A stretch of DNA of 64,000 nt, taken from assembly GCF_029227915.1 (NCBI RefSeq), contig NC_079879.1, positions 34,042,501 to 34,106,500 on the forward strand. Direction: 5' to 3'. Origin of the DNA: Hydractinia symbiolongicarpus. Its lineage: Eukaryota; Cnidaria; Hydrozoa; Anthoathecata; Hydractiniidae. Positions within the stretch are counted from its first letter, which is position 1. Each line of letters opens with the position of its first letter. A program made the position numbers and the translations under genes. Below the pieces are notes generated by a model. That model was not told the DNA's origin. It did not search any database and worked only from the letters and a program-made list of their open reading frames with translations. Below are positions 37,453 to 47,026 of this stretch, one piece after another.

Positions 37453-38205
37453 ATTCTGTTACGGGCCTAGATGAAACAATTGATTGATTAAAATCTTTCC
37501 TTTTTCGAAAAGTTCGCTTTATCTTACGTTCCTTTTTCTAATTGTAAAAAATTCAGAAACAGGAATTAGGTAAAAAAAATAGAAAAAAAAATTAAAGAAA
37601 AAAAGTCATAAAAAATAGAACAAAAAGAAAAATAAGAAAACAGAAAACAGAAAAAAGGATAAAAGGTAGGATGGGTCAATCGCAGACACAATTCTTATTG
37701 TCTTTTTAGAAACCTTTCTTAGGAACCTTTCTTTGCAAATAAAATTGTTCTGCAAAATCTTTGTAATGCCATCAAACTTGTTTCGAATCGATCGTAAAAA
37801 CACTTTGCTTGCCTTTTAAATTGGGTGTACCACTCATGCTAATAATAAACGCATGCGCATTCAAGAGGGTGTACCTGTGGACGAAGCTTTATGGTAAATG
37901 GTAATTGTTGTGTTGGTATTACTATCATGGATATATCACGTATAACGGGGGCGGCTGCGCATGTACAATGACATGCAATACTCTGTAGTCGTTTAAACGT
38001 CCAATGAAACAAGATGTTACAATTTGAGAATGAGCTTGTCAACCCTAAATTATTCTACTCATTTGCTGCTATTTTTTACAGACAACAACAATATCAACGT
38101 GGACTACCTGATAGTGTCGGATCCAATCCCTGCTAACGGGGGTTAGGATCAACGGTACATTATAGGTCTCATACACGAGACCTCGTAGTAGCCCTTAGGG
38201 TAAAG
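37453..38205. other. Spacer between gypsy element and first Polinton gene
   Basis: No gene is recognised. The left terminus of the Polinton should be within or near this stretch. I compared it with the reverse complement of the sequence right of the polymerase gene (51684-51888) and found no matching terminal inverted repeat. Confidence 0.5.
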
Positions 38206-38592
38206 ATGCCCAATATCTGGTCCCCGCATGGAGTGACCCGGTACAACGACAATGCTGTGCCAGCGATGAGTCTTGATTTTGAGGATTACCCCGATTGGGT
38301 TGCGAAGTATCGCCAAATCTGGTGCAGGATTGAAGGACTGATATCTGAGGGATTGACGACAGAGCCCGTGAAAAAGGACCGTTATGTGAACGCTAAACTC
38401 AAATACTACAAGGATGCAACCACAACCAAATTCCATGGTATGCCGGTACCCTATGATGAATCCTGCCAAGCCAGTGTCATCCTGGCACTATCATCGGTGT
38501 ATGTGCAATATAAAAACTACTACCCTCAGGTACATATCAGAGAATGTCGATACAAAGACTTCAAAAAAGAATGGTTGCTGAGCGAGGATTAA
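38206..38592 (+). CDS. Polinton hypothetical protein, 128 aa, intact
   Basis: An open frame from ATG at 38206 with no interruption, at the left end of the Polinton. The protein is rich in aromatic and charged residues (for example IWSPHGVTRY, YPDWVAKYRQIW, CRYKDFKKEW), with no signal peptide or membrane segment. I recognise no domain. Its position beside Polinton genes and its base composition, less AT-rich than the host flanks, suggest it belongs to the element. It converges with the next gene at 38697. Confidence 0.6.
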   Translation: MPNIWSPHGVTRYNDNAVPAMSLDFEDYPDWVAKYRQIWCRIEGLISEGLTTEPVKKDRYVNAKLKYYKDATTTKFHGMPVPYDESCQASVILALSSVYVQYKNYYPQVHIRECRYKDFKKEWLLSED

Positions 38593-38696
38593 AAAACATA
38601 TATTTATTAGGCCCTGTACGCCTATTAAATATACAAAATAAATATATAAATATATACAAAATATACAAAATTAGGGCTTATACTCAGGTGGGGACT

Positions 38697-39354
38697 TTAG
38701 ATACCGCTTTCAAACTGCACAGATTGAACGTTTTTTATAATCTCATCCTGCATCTCTTTCCTCCCATCTTGCTTTCCTTTCGCAATTAGCTGGGCTCTTT
38801 CCTGTTCATTGATAGCATTGACAATACGGTTAAAACGTTGTCGCAGCTGTTCCTTCAACAGCATATATCTTTCCTTCTCTCGAGAGATCAGACTGTACTC
38901 GTAGTTACTAATTACACCGTTTTCCATTGCCTTTAAGATCAGATGAACAATAGAGTTCAATTTCTATTCAGCGAGTAGCCTTATACCCTCATGTTTCTTG
39001 GATTTGAAGCCTTTTTGAAGCGTTTCTAAGGCCTGCTTGCCCTATCTCGGCTGCAATCGTGAGCCCCCTTCCTCATGGCAATGGTCAAGGGGACTCCTAG
39101 GCTATAGCTCCAATGCCAATCCCGGGCGTAATCACGGTCACGCCAAGCAGGCCATGGTCGCAGAAGCGTACCCACGTGTTATGCATTTTAAATTTCTTTG
39201 CAAGCCTGTTCCGCTCCCTGATTTCATGTCGCAGATATTGCTCTATTTCCTCAATCTTTTTAAGTCTAAATACCTGGCTCACCTCAGGTATATCAGCGCT
39301 TTGTGCAGGTGCACTCGGCAAACTTGGGTACAGTTTGCTGATATCGCTCATCAT
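38697..39354 (-). pseudogene. Polinton conserved helical/membrane protein, broken
   Basis: The first frame (39354-39097) begins MMSDISKLYPSLP. It has a basic helical stretch (QYLRHEIRERNRLAKKFK) and a small Gly/Ile-rich hydrophobic segment (GVTVITPGIGIGAIA), where it stops. A second frame resumes with KSKKHEGIRLLAE, a TAG stop, then KLNSIVHLILKAM and a long charged helix (ISREKERYMLLKEQLRQRF) ending at 38697. The two halves read as one gene split by a frameshift and at least one stop. Helical, membrane-containing proteins of this kind are common companions of capsid genes in animal Polintons. Precise function is unknown. Confidence 0.6.
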
Positions 39355-39359
39355 TTATT

Positions 39360-40031
39360 CTATCAATAGTTGCATGGTTAATCCAGTGAACGAAACGTTT
39401 TTCTTATGATGGTACTCGTCTGTAAGCATGAATTCGAGACGGTCCGTCGAGCCCTTCAAGTGTAGGGAAATAGGAGTGTCAAAACTCCAGGTCAGCATGT
39501 CCCCCCCAGGCATTTAATTCTTTGGTGGGAAGCAAGGCCAGAATTTTAGACTTTTTACCATCCAACAGGCAATCGTCTTCATCCAACTGGGGCAAACGAG
39601 TTTCAATCTATGGTAAACATCAGTCCTATAGTGTGCATCATAGTCGCCCTTCGTATAGTACTTTTTTGCGGGATTGTAGGGTAGGCCCAAGAGCTCTTGC
39701 AGTTGTCGATTCATTACCACCGTATAGCCATCGCTGACACGGAGCCTACAGAGTCCATTTTTCAGAACAAAAAGCTTGATCTTTACATCTGCCTGACTGT
39801 TGACGATAGTCGCCAGATCTTCGATCTTGTACATCTTGTACCGTTCATGATCTGGATTCGAGTCATGCGCTATTCGAGTCCTACCTTACGGATGGTAAAG
39901 TCATTGTTGCGGTACAGGTTCAGCCATACGGGCCTGATACTTATCGATTTCAAGGCAATCCTACTATCCTCTCCTAGGTAGTCCTCAAATATCGTGGGCT
40001 TTTCGATATCAGTAATATAGATTTGCTTCAT
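39360..40031 (-). pseudogene. Probable Polinton capsid-associated (minor capsid) protein, broken
   Basis: The start is ATG at 40031 (MKQIYITDIEKPTIF), running to a stop near 39875. A second frame, 39834-39514, holds the central part, including ADVKIKLFVLKNG and LQELLGLPYNPAKKYY. A third frame supplies the C-terminus (STDRLEFMLTDEYHH, then FTGLTMQLLIE and stop at 39360). The beta-rich pattern with a 'LLGL' turn and a C-terminal FTGL strand is what I expect of Polinton minor-capsid-type proteins. That assignment is from general resemblance, not from a diagnostic motif. Two or more frameshifts make it a pseudogene. Confidence 0.5.
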
Positions 40032-40058
40032 CCTTTCTTAGAAGAAACTACACCTCCC

Positions 40059-40310
40059 ATGCATACCATGAATCCTATACCTCCTAAGCATGCTACACCT
40101 ATTACACCTCCCATACATACTCCCGATCATACCATACAGGCTATACCATCTATACCTCACAACCATGCTACACCTCCTATACATACCCCTGATCATACCC
40201 TACAGGGGAAACAACACAAGGATGCCAAAACAGTGTTGATCACGACTGGGGTAGGTATCATCATCGCTTACATATGGCTAAAAATAGCTCTATTTCTTTC
40301 CAACATGTAG
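40059..40310 (+). CDS. Pro/His-rich single-pass membrane protein, 83 aa
   Basis: From ATG at 40059, residues 1-50 contain two copies of a PPIHTPDHT unit in a Pro/His/Thr-rich stretch. A Lys patch (KQHKDAK) follows, then a C-terminal hydrophobic helix (TVLITTGVGIIIAYIWL). It is intact. Its 3' end overlaps by 21 bp, tail to tail, the neighbouring membrane protein gene ending at 40290. It may be a tail-anchored protein of the Polinton. Expression is not assured because the frame is short and partly repetitive. Confidence 0.45.
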   Translation: MHTMNPIPPKHATPITPPIHTPDHTIQAIPSIPHNHATPPIHTPDHTLQGKQHKDAKTVLITTGVGIIIAYIWLKIALFLSNM

Positions 40311-41142
40311 CACAACAAAACCAGCAACGGCCGCAATGGCCATGTACAGATGTTTTTCTGTATCCCCGACGATGGTTGCCGCTAATCCCATAAAGAACGA
40401 GACCACGGTACCAATAATTCCTGGCAATGCAGCACCTGCCATAACTGCTAGATATTTGAGGAAGTTTCCGAGCCTTTCAAGTTGCTATTCTTCAAACCCT
40501 TTTTCACCACCTCCTGCAGCGCCTGCTGCGGTAGACCCCCTGTGACGGAGAGTACAATGGCGGAAACTAGCAATCCAATAGCAGAGACTATACTAGCTAT
40601 GGTCAGACCCTGCTCCCTAAACAAAACCTTAAGCTTTTCAAGCAAAGGCATGTCATTCCCGGCGATTTTCATCAACTCAGCCTTGATATTTTTTAGATGC
40701 TTAAAAATCTCAGAGGAGAGTAGACCGTGCCTATCCAGTACAACTCTCCTATCCTTTTTCAATTGATCAATATCCTTCTCAAGTTTGGCAACATCCCTCT
40801 CCCTTTGCCTCCCAGGCTTCTGCTTCTTGAGTTGTTTCAACTTGGCCTCTTTTGTTTTGATATCGCTATCATATGAAATAATATCATCCTTCAATTTTCA
40901 ATTTTAATGTTATCCTGTAGGTTTCGAATTTCGAGCTTTATCTACCTCATATCAATGAACTCGATGGCATTGTCGTCGATGCCAGCAAACGAAGTATCGA
41001 CAAAACCCTCCACCTGCTGGTGTCCTGGCGTTGAACTCCCCGATGTTCCAGGGAGTTGTTGTGTTGATGGCGTATCTTCTTTATCTCTTTTATCATCCCT
41101 ACCAATATCATCCTCGTGTAGATATACTGGATTATCAGCCAT
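40290..41142 (-). pseudogene. Polinton coiled-coil/membrane protein, broken
   Basis: The start is ATG at 41142 (MADNPVYLHEDDIGRD), divergent from and 28 bp before the capsid gene. It reads through an acidic Ser/Pro-rich N-terminus to a TAG after IEFIDMR. It continues with a coiled coil (IKLEIRNLQDNIK, a frameshift, then KTKEAKLKQLKKQKPG and KLEKDIDQLKKDRR). Next come LDRHGLLSSEIFKHLKNIKA and a first membrane helix (ASIVSAIGLLVSAIVL). A second frameshift leads to two more hydrophobic segments (LAVMAGAALPGIIGTVVSFF and YMAIAAVAGFVVLHV) and the stop at 40290. The one stop and two frameshifts make it a pseudogene. I recognise the layout as a recurrent animal-Polinton membrane protein of unknown function. 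Confidence 0.6.
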
Positions 41143-41170
41143 TTTATTAGAAGATTTTCTATACAATAAA

Positions 41171-42120
41171 ATGAGTAACGTATTTAGAACGGCCCTAGAC
41201 ACATATGCAGAAACAAAGCAGCTCTTTGGTATCAAGGGACGAAAACAACGAGTACAGATTAGCCACATCCCCTCAACCATCAACCAGAATGAAGACCTCT
41301 ATGTGAATATCCCAAACATGTCCCAGAATGATGTAATCTTTCCTGGTAATCTCAGGCTCTTATTTGATCTGACGCTGGCGGGAACCAATACGAAACGTAC
41401 CCTAGTCAGCAACATCGGCAAAAGTCTTCTACGAAACCTACGTATTACCCCGAATGGCAACGAGGTATGGAATATTAGCAACTACATCATCCTGGCAGTG
41501 TCCCGGGACTTGTGGCTGCCAAAATTTGATAGGGACAGCAACCTCATCCTAGACGGCATCAACCCAAATGACGGAGCGATCAGGGTCATGCAAGTGAAGG
41601 CTAGTGATCACGTTGGGACGGATGAAGAAAAGGCCATTGCTGCCGTCTATGGCAACACCTTCTGTACACCCTTGGGCAAGATGTTTGAGTTGACGAGAGA
41701 TCTGCCGTTCTATCAATCGGGATTGACTCACTTTACCCTACGAGAGAAAACTCCGTAGCAAGGTAGTCACCATGAAAAAGGCCGACACGAGCTAAAACCT
41801 CCAAATTGACACTCCAGCGAAAAGCCTCAAGGGTGTTTTGTTGCTCTTTATAGACCCCGGGAAAGTGAAGCCCTATGCAGGCGTTAACGAGGTGTTCTAT
41901 AACCCCAAGATAGAGAAGATCAGTGTCACTGTCGAGGGGGAACCCAATGAGCTTTATTCCCACGCAATGCTCCCCAAAGACCACCCCGAACAAGTCGTGA
42001 ATCTTTTCGGTAGCCATGACTCGAATGTGACCATCGGCCAATTCTTCAATGAATGATACGCCCTTTTCGTCGATTTCCGGGCCTCTCCCGATGATACGCT
42101 GCATGGTCCTCCATGGGCAA
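41171..42120 (+). pseudogene. Polinton major capsid protein (double jelly-roll type), broken
   Basis: ATG at 41171 and an open frame of 195 codons to a stop at 41756-41758. Its beginning (NVFRTALDTYAETKQLF), the strands around RTLVSNIGKSLLRNLRI, and AIAAVYGNTFCTPL with LPFYQSGL are typical of Polinton major capsid proteins. These form double-jelly-roll shells like those of adenoviruses and virophages. After a frameshift the C-terminal half continues at about 41780-42056 (LLFIDPGKVKPYAGVNEVFYNP). A TGA at 42054-42056 interrupts it and in-frame residues follow (YALFVDFRASPDDTLHG). The end is therefore approximate. Capsid assembly from this copy is not possible. Confidence 0.8.
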
Positions 42121-42132
42121 AAACAAGTCAAT

Positions 42133-42665
42133 ATGGAAGAAAACAGAAGCTGCTCAAATTGTAAAAAGAATCTTTTGCTAGATGCATTTAGAGTGCTGGA
42201 AAATGGTCAAACTACGAAGACATGCATCAAATTCCTGGGTAAACAGAAACAGCGGCGTGCCAAAAACAAAATGGCGGGGGGAGCAGTGTAAAGAGTGTAA
42301 GGGAAATGAAATATGCCACCATCCAAGGGTGAGGGCTTGCTGTAAAGAATGTGGGGGAGTCAGATTTGTCCCCATGAGAGACGGAGAACTTACTACAAAG
42401 AATGCAAGGCGGTAGGATTTGTAAGCATGAAAGGATAAGATCCCGGCGTAAAGAATGCAAGGGCGGTCAAATCTGCTGGCATGAAAGGAGAAGAGCCTGC
42501 TGTAAAGAATACAAGGGCAGACAAATCTGCCAGCATAAAAGGAGGAGAGCTTACTGTAAAAAATGCAAAGGCAGTCAAATCTTCCAGCATGAGAAATTGA
42601 GGTATCGCTGCAAGGAGGGCAAAAAAAAGGCACACAATAAATGGCAACGATTGCTGTTATCGTAG
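42133..42665 (+). pseudogene. Cys/His repeat protein with N-terminal zinc module, frameshifted
   Basis: ATG at 42133. The N-terminus has CSNC, a Phe nine residues on (DAF), and TKTC, forming a C-x2-C...C-x2-C zinc module whose fourth Cys is now Phe. After a frameshift, and again after a second one near 42400, the protein becomes a tandem array of about seven 18-residue units. Their pattern is C-x2-C-x5-C-x-H-x6, for example CKECKGGQICWHERRRAC. The DNA repeats with a 54 bp period. Each unit looks able to bind a metal ion. Similar Cys/His arrays occur in proteins of large DNA viruses and protists, and their role is unknown. The two frame changes make it a probable pseudogene. Base composition is richer in G and A than its neighbours. 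Confidence 0.6.
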
Positions 42666-43039
42666 CAGGTGCGGCAATCAACGTATTAGCATTCTCCGGG
42701 ACTAACTTTCTATTTAGTAAGCTATCGGGGCATGGGGAGGCAGAGAGGAAAAAACATGATGAGGCCATGGAAAAGCTCAATGCAGCCCAGACCCAGTGGA
42801 CACGGGACAGGTAGGCTAAGCTCGACTGGTCCAACGAACAGCGGGAACTGCAGCTAGAGGCAGGCAAAAGTCTGAGGGAATTAGATGACGACATGTACAA
42901 ATTCTATATAGCCTCAACAAGAAAAGGCCCGCAATTGTCTGATTCTTACACCCCTTCAAAGGAGCAACAAGATGGGGAATTAGCCTTCGTTGTTGGCTCC
43001 TTATCCCTGCTAGGGCTTGCTGCACACAAATATCTGTAA
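42641..43039 (+). pseudogene. Polinton protein with N-terminal hydrophobic segment, one stop
   Basis: ATG at 42641, TAA at 43037-43039, 132 codons, with a single in-frame TAG at 42812-42814. Residues 2-25 are hydrophobic (TIAVIVAGAAINVLAF). A charged helix follows (AERKKHDEAMEKLNAAQTQW), then after the stop a second helix and a C-terminal hydrophobic stretch (FVVGSLSLLGLAAHKYL). It lies just upstream of the integrase, the place where animal Polintons often carry a short membrane/coil protein. Function is unknown. It overlaps the end of the Cys/His repeat frame by 25 bp. Confidence 0.55.
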
Positions 43040-43065
43040 AAACGTTTTTCTGACATATAATAAAC

Positions 43066-43995
43066 ATGTCAGAAATATCACATAGTGTTACCGATGAGAA
43101 GGCTGAAAAGCTAAGCAAAATTTTCTATACCCCAGAACATCTGTGGACCGGGCGAGTAGGCAACTCTTGTTTCTCAGGCATATCAAGGGCCCTAAAAAGA
43201 TTGATTATCCACATTTTACCATTACAACACCTAATGCATCAGTTTTATCTACTCTACATGCCCCACGATAAGGTATATGGTGACAACTATAAATACATTC
43301 TCACGGGTATTGACGTGGCCTCGAGGTACAAGGTACAAGCTAGGCCTCTGCGCAGCAAAAAATCCAGCGAAGTCGGGGATATGTTGAGGGCCATTTATAA
43401 AGCGGGACCTTTACGATGGCCCAAAACCTTCCAGTGTGATAATAGTTCTGAATCTAAGTCGGATGTAACGAAGGTGCTAGGAGGTAAAGGTGTTGAGATT
43501 AAACGGGCCACCGCCAAATATCACCATACATTCACGTCCTTTGTAGAGTCCCACAACAATGTACTTGCAGAAAGGCTCTTCAAACCTCAGAATGCGCAAG
43601 AGCTAATCTCCGGGGAGACCAATACCATTTGGGTCAAGCACCTGTACACTATAGTAAAAATCTCAATAATACCAATGGCGGCCATGATTGAGATGAAACC
43701 TAACAAGGCGATCAAGATCAAGGATGTACCGCTTGCAAGAAGTTAACAATATCCCGAGGAGAGACCCCTACCCGAGGAAGGTCTCTACCTATATCTACTA
43801 CAGGAAAAACATAGCGACTCGAAAAGATGCGCAACTGACGCCTTTTGGAGCAAACATACTTACAGGTGTGATCGTATAGTAGCAGGTAGTAGTGGTTTAT
43901 ACTATTTATACGACGAAAGAAGATGGGTTTCAGTGGAAATCATGCTGATTCTTGAAGATGTTCAGGTACCGCCGGATGTTATCAAGGAATGGTAA
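43066..43995 (+). pseudogene. Polinton retroviral-type integrase, frameshifted
   Basis: The frame from ATG at 43066 gives 226 residues. The DDE core is present: Asp in LTGIDVASRYK, Asp in FQCDNSSE and Glu in SFVESHNN. These are the residues that join element ends to host DNA. The N-terminal third (about residues 35-70) is read in the wrong frame: a neighbouring frame gives LRHIKGPKKIDYPHF, so two compensating shifts lie there. After 43746 another shift leads to a C-terminal region (IVAGSSGLYYLYD, then LILEDVQVPPDVIKEW) ending at TAA 43993-43995. The enzyme would be inactive as encoded. Confidence 0.85.
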
Positions 43996-44590
43996 AATGC
44001 TTTCACGAGTTCCCCTAGGTCACCCAGATCTATTTCGTCATCCTCTTTATCCTCTTCATTCCAATATCTTACATAGTCCGAAGGATGTTGGGTGTATTAC
44101 GGGTACCCATAGACGATACCTTCGATAACATTAGGCTCATTCTCCAAATCAATATCGACTAGACGTCTATCTGGTATTGGCAAATTGAGCATATTGCCTA
44201 TTGTTGCGATATCATCCAAATCCGATAGCTTCAAATTCCTATCATTGATGACCTGGTAGCAGAATGACCTGGTAGCAGAATGCGCCATAGTTGTTCTCTT
44301 TAGCCGCAACGATATAGAGCCCTAGACGTTCAATATCATCCTCGAGATCATCATCGATCCTGCTTCTTGCAAATGTACCATGCTTTTTTGCCTGATGCCA
44401 ACCTGTCTAAAAGCTTTTCATCGGTGGGGTATTCAAAACCTTCGTAGTATACTTCACCTCGATACCTAAAATTGTCCAGGCAGGTTGGGCAATTTCCAGT
44501 CACTGACCCTGCCTTGATACAGCAATGTAGCACAGGTACCTGAATATTGTAGTTGATTGTAAATTGATTCCTTTGCACATAGGCTTCCAT
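43996..44590 (-). pseudogene. Polinton hypothetical protein with Cys pairs, broken
   Basis: Frame 44590-44351 begins MEAYVQRNQFTINYNIQ and contains paired cysteines (HCCIKAG, GNCPTCL) that could bind zinc, then RYRGEVYYEGFEY. A shift leads to KKHGTFARSRIDDDLEDDIERLGLY with a small internal duplication (CTACCAGGTCATTCTG twice, near 44255-44285). A further frame holds LPIPDRRLVDIDLE and an acidic C-terminus (WNEEDKEDDEIDLGDLGE) ending close to the integrase stop. I do not recognise a family. Several shifts make it a pseudogene. Confidence 0.4.
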
Positions 44591-44674
44591 CTTTTGATAT
44601 TTTTTTGATACCTTTTACCATATAGCTGAAAGGGTCAATGGGGAAGGGGCTTAAACGCCTGCCTTTGATGGGGT

Positions 44675-44708
44675 AATTTTTACTACCCACAAGAGTAGTA
44701 AAAATTAG
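44675..44708. repeat. 13-bp-arm hairpin between two Polinton genes
   Basis: Left arm TAATTTTTACTAC (44675-44687) and its exact reverse complement (44696-44708) flank an 8-base loop. It lies in the longest gap of the - strand gene series, just behind the BRO-like gene stop. Confidence 0.85.
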
Positions 44709-44715
44709 CGCCTGC

Positions 44716-45477
44716 CTACGACATATCAATGTCAAATATTCCCTCAAATAGATCTCGTGTATCATCGTCGGATAACGTGAAGTGATTTAGGTAATAATTC
44801 TCAATGCCCAGGGTATTGTCCCTGAATCGGCACCAGGCATGTACAGCATTCGGATCGTCGCATTCAGGTTTCATCACAGTCATCTCGGGGTACATCTCCC
44901 CTAACGTGCTTATTCTTGCACTAAGTTGCCTACGCTGACATCGGATCATATAGTGCCTATGTATGCCTTTATTTCCATGCTCGTGAGGATCGTTTTTATC
45001 AACCACACATAGCACGGTATCATATTGATATCGGTGTGAAACATGCCTATGCCGTAGTTCCGAGTTGTCTTGTTTCAGAGCACTAAGTTATTCATCCCTA
45101 TCCTCGAGCTCATCCTCGAGTGCTACGAGATTGTTGTCCCTATCCTCAATTTCATCACCGAGGATGGCCAAGGCCCCATCCCTGTCCTCTAGAGCCTTGC
45201 GATGCTCTTTATTACATCTTGTAATTTTTAGACATTTGATGACCCCTACAGCCTTAGGCTTTTTTGACCTACGCACAATCTCTAATGCGCCTTCAAGCGT
45301 GACGAATACATCATGCCCATTCTTCCCTCCTCCTCGCATTCCTTATTAGGGGCATCTCGGAGATGCCTCATTAGACCCTACTATTTCGGACCTGGTAGAT
45401 AGGAACGATGGAGGCATTGTCATGTTTTTAACCTTTTCAATACTCAGAAACCGTCCCAGATTAGCCCTTTTGAACAT
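44716..45477 (-). pseudogene. BRO-N-like Polinton protein, broken
   Basis: The start is ATG at 45477 (MFKRANLGRFLSIEKVKNM). After stops near 45340 the frame holds GKNGHDVFVTLEGALEIVRRS, a helix-rich strand pattern typical of Bro-N domains. Acidic repeats follow (LEDRDGALAILGDEIEDRD). A TAA after DELEDRDE interrupts it. The C-terminal part (YQYDTVLCVVDKND, RCQRRQLSARI, NAVHAWCRF) then runs to 44716. BRO proteins are DNA-binding proteins of insect and other large DNA viruses, and animal Polintons often carry one. The start is only 4 bp from the ATPase stop, as in a tight transcription unit. Confidence 0.6.
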
Positions 45478-45480
45478 AGG

Positions 45481-46178
45481 TTAATCCTGCTTATTGGATA
45501 GTGTCTCGATGGCTCCTGTGTTGAACATAACTTGCGACGACATCTTTCTAATATATTCAACGTAAGCCAGAGGATTTCACCGTGGTCACTCGAGAATCTT
45601 CCAAGTCCTAGGATGTTCCAACCTCACGTGCGTGCTTGGATTTTTTCAGGTCAGATATCATCCCAATGTGAAATCAAATTTGTCTCTTCGTCTGCCATTT
45701 TCATATCACTTTTTTCATGGGGGTACCACAAAAACAATGCTTTTTTCTGCCTCTTCAGATTCTTGGGTGATGCAGTATAAGACTGCGTTAAGAGCCACAG
45801 GCTGTGTTTGCGATGTCTACCCTAAAGTACGCTTTGTCGACGCTTATCGAGCCTTTCATGATCTATGACGTCGTCCACGACAAACAACGTCTCCTCGCCT
45901 GCCAGCAATGAGGAGAGTTTTTGGATCCATTCAAAAAGCTCATTTCCGGGGTTTATCAGGAACACGTAATCATCCTTTCAAAGTGAGGCTCTTTTGAGAT
46001 AACATCTATTCCAACGTATAGTAGGACAAAGTATCACTATATTGTGAAAGTGTGCCCTATACTCATTTTCCAGTAGGTACAGGACGCGCTGTGTTTTGCC
46101 ACACGATGTGGGTCCTGTGAAGATCGCCGTGCACGGTTCCTTCACAATGTCTAAGATTTTATTCAATAGTTCGACCAC
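45481..46178 (-). pseudogene. Polinton packaging ATPase (FtsK/HerA-A32 type), broken
   Basis: The N-terminal frame 46178-45978 carries a Walker A motif, IFTGPTSCGKT, near residue 25. It starts at a GTG, so the true start may lie upstream within the overlapping gene. After a frameshift the sequence continues with FEWIQKLSSLLAGEETLFVVDDVIDHE (given here only as landmarks: Walker B is LFVVDD). Then come a TAG, SLWLLTQSYTASPKNLKRQ and an acidic region. It ends at TAA 45481-45483 with GAIETLSNKQD. In Polintons and virophages this ATPase pumps DNA into the capsid. It is inactive here because of the shift and stops. Confidence 0.78.
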
Positions 46179-46675
46179 TTCCTGTTATAAATTTTAGGGT
46201 ATAGCGCGGCACATGTTGAACAGATCAACAAACCGCCATGATTGTTCACCATGGACACTCGAAAGGCAGAGCAGAGCTTGGTATTTTGGGTCTTATATTC
46301 GAGGAGTACTGGAGTATATGTCAATTTTCCTTGTAGACATTGTAGTACATTGCGGTACCTCTTGACGAGCAGTGCCTTTTCCGGGCTTTCGGAGGGTGCT
46401 ACGATAAGTTCGGCGTACTGGGATATAATGTCGTACGCCAAGAGGGTGTAAAGAAGTAGGTAATCTTCATCCTGTTGAAGCCTCCGAATATCCTTTTCAA
46501 TCATAAGAGGGTCTACTTCGTAGTCAACGTCCTTGATGTCCTTGCATTTGGTGCGCCGCTTACCCTTCGCCTTGTCCAGTCAACTTAGACAACTCTTTGT
46601 TTAACTATTGCCCCTAATCTTAAACTTATCGGGGGTTAAAACGTGCTTGCATCCTCTACAACGTTTGCTCTCCAT
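46163..46675 (-). pseudogene. Polinton protein with N-terminal zinc module, stops inside it
   Basis: ATG at 46675: MESKRCRGCKHV, then DKF, and TKSC, the same spacing of C-x2-C, Phe and C as in the genes at 42133 and 46990. Two stops fall within or just after the module (a TAA before TKSC, and a TGA at the place of the expected fourth Cys). The frame is then open through KGKRRTKCKDIKDVD and a helical domain (LQQDEDYLLLYTLLAYDIIS) to 46163. It overlaps the ATPase start by 16 bp. Function is unknown. Confidence 0.55.
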
Positions 46676-46990
46676 TTACTATTCCGATATACGTCTTCTG
46701 TAATGCCTTGGAAACATCAGCAAGCGTTTGAGACCTCCCTGTTTCCTGGTACTTAAACGGTATCTTATGGTGAATATGAACAAACTTGTAGTGTTCCCAG
46801 GTCAATCCTTCGGAAAACTTCAATATGGGCCCTACAGATAGCTATGACCTCGTGTAGAGGGTACGTGTGACAATTTCTTTTTATCGAGGCAGGAGATGCA
46901 TGTCCTTGTTAGTTGACCGTTACGCTTCATCTTGAACTGGTTCAGGGTAAGAGATCTTGAGCATTGTGAACATGTCTTGCTCTCCTCCAT
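46656..46990 (-). pseudogene. Polinton protein with intact zinc module, frameshifted C-terminus
   Basis: ATG at 46990. The N-terminus has CSQC, Phe at the conserved spacing (LNQF), and TRTCISC, so all four cysteines of the C-x2-C...C-x2-C module are kept. Past LDKKKLSHVPST the frame is broken. A neighbouring frame gives HEVIAICRAHIEVF, and another WEHYKFVHIHHKIPFKY and LADVSKALQKTYIG, ending at 46656 inside the start of the next gene. A role in DNA or RNA binding is possible but inferred only from the zinc module. Confidence 0.5.
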
Positions 46991-47026
46991 GTTGATGTCT
47001 ATACAACAAACAGAAACTTTAGGCGC

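Larger units (their letters stand above)
28205..37457 (-). mobile_element. Ty3/gypsy LTR retrotransposon with 5 bp TSD, interrupted by a MULE
   Basis: The element proper is 28210-37452, flanked on both sides by ATTCT (28205-28209 and 37453-37457). The two 141 bp LTRs read as identical, so insertion is recent. It is transcribed on the - strand: 5' LTR at 37312-37452, then gag, protease, reverse transcriptase, RNase H, integrase, polypurine tract and 3' LTR at 28210-28350. A 4,378 bp MULE-like transposon plus a 10 bp duplication is inserted between gag and protease. Without it the element would be about 4,855 bp. No envelope gene is seen, so it is a retrotransposon rather than an errantivirus-like copy. 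Confidence 0.96.
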
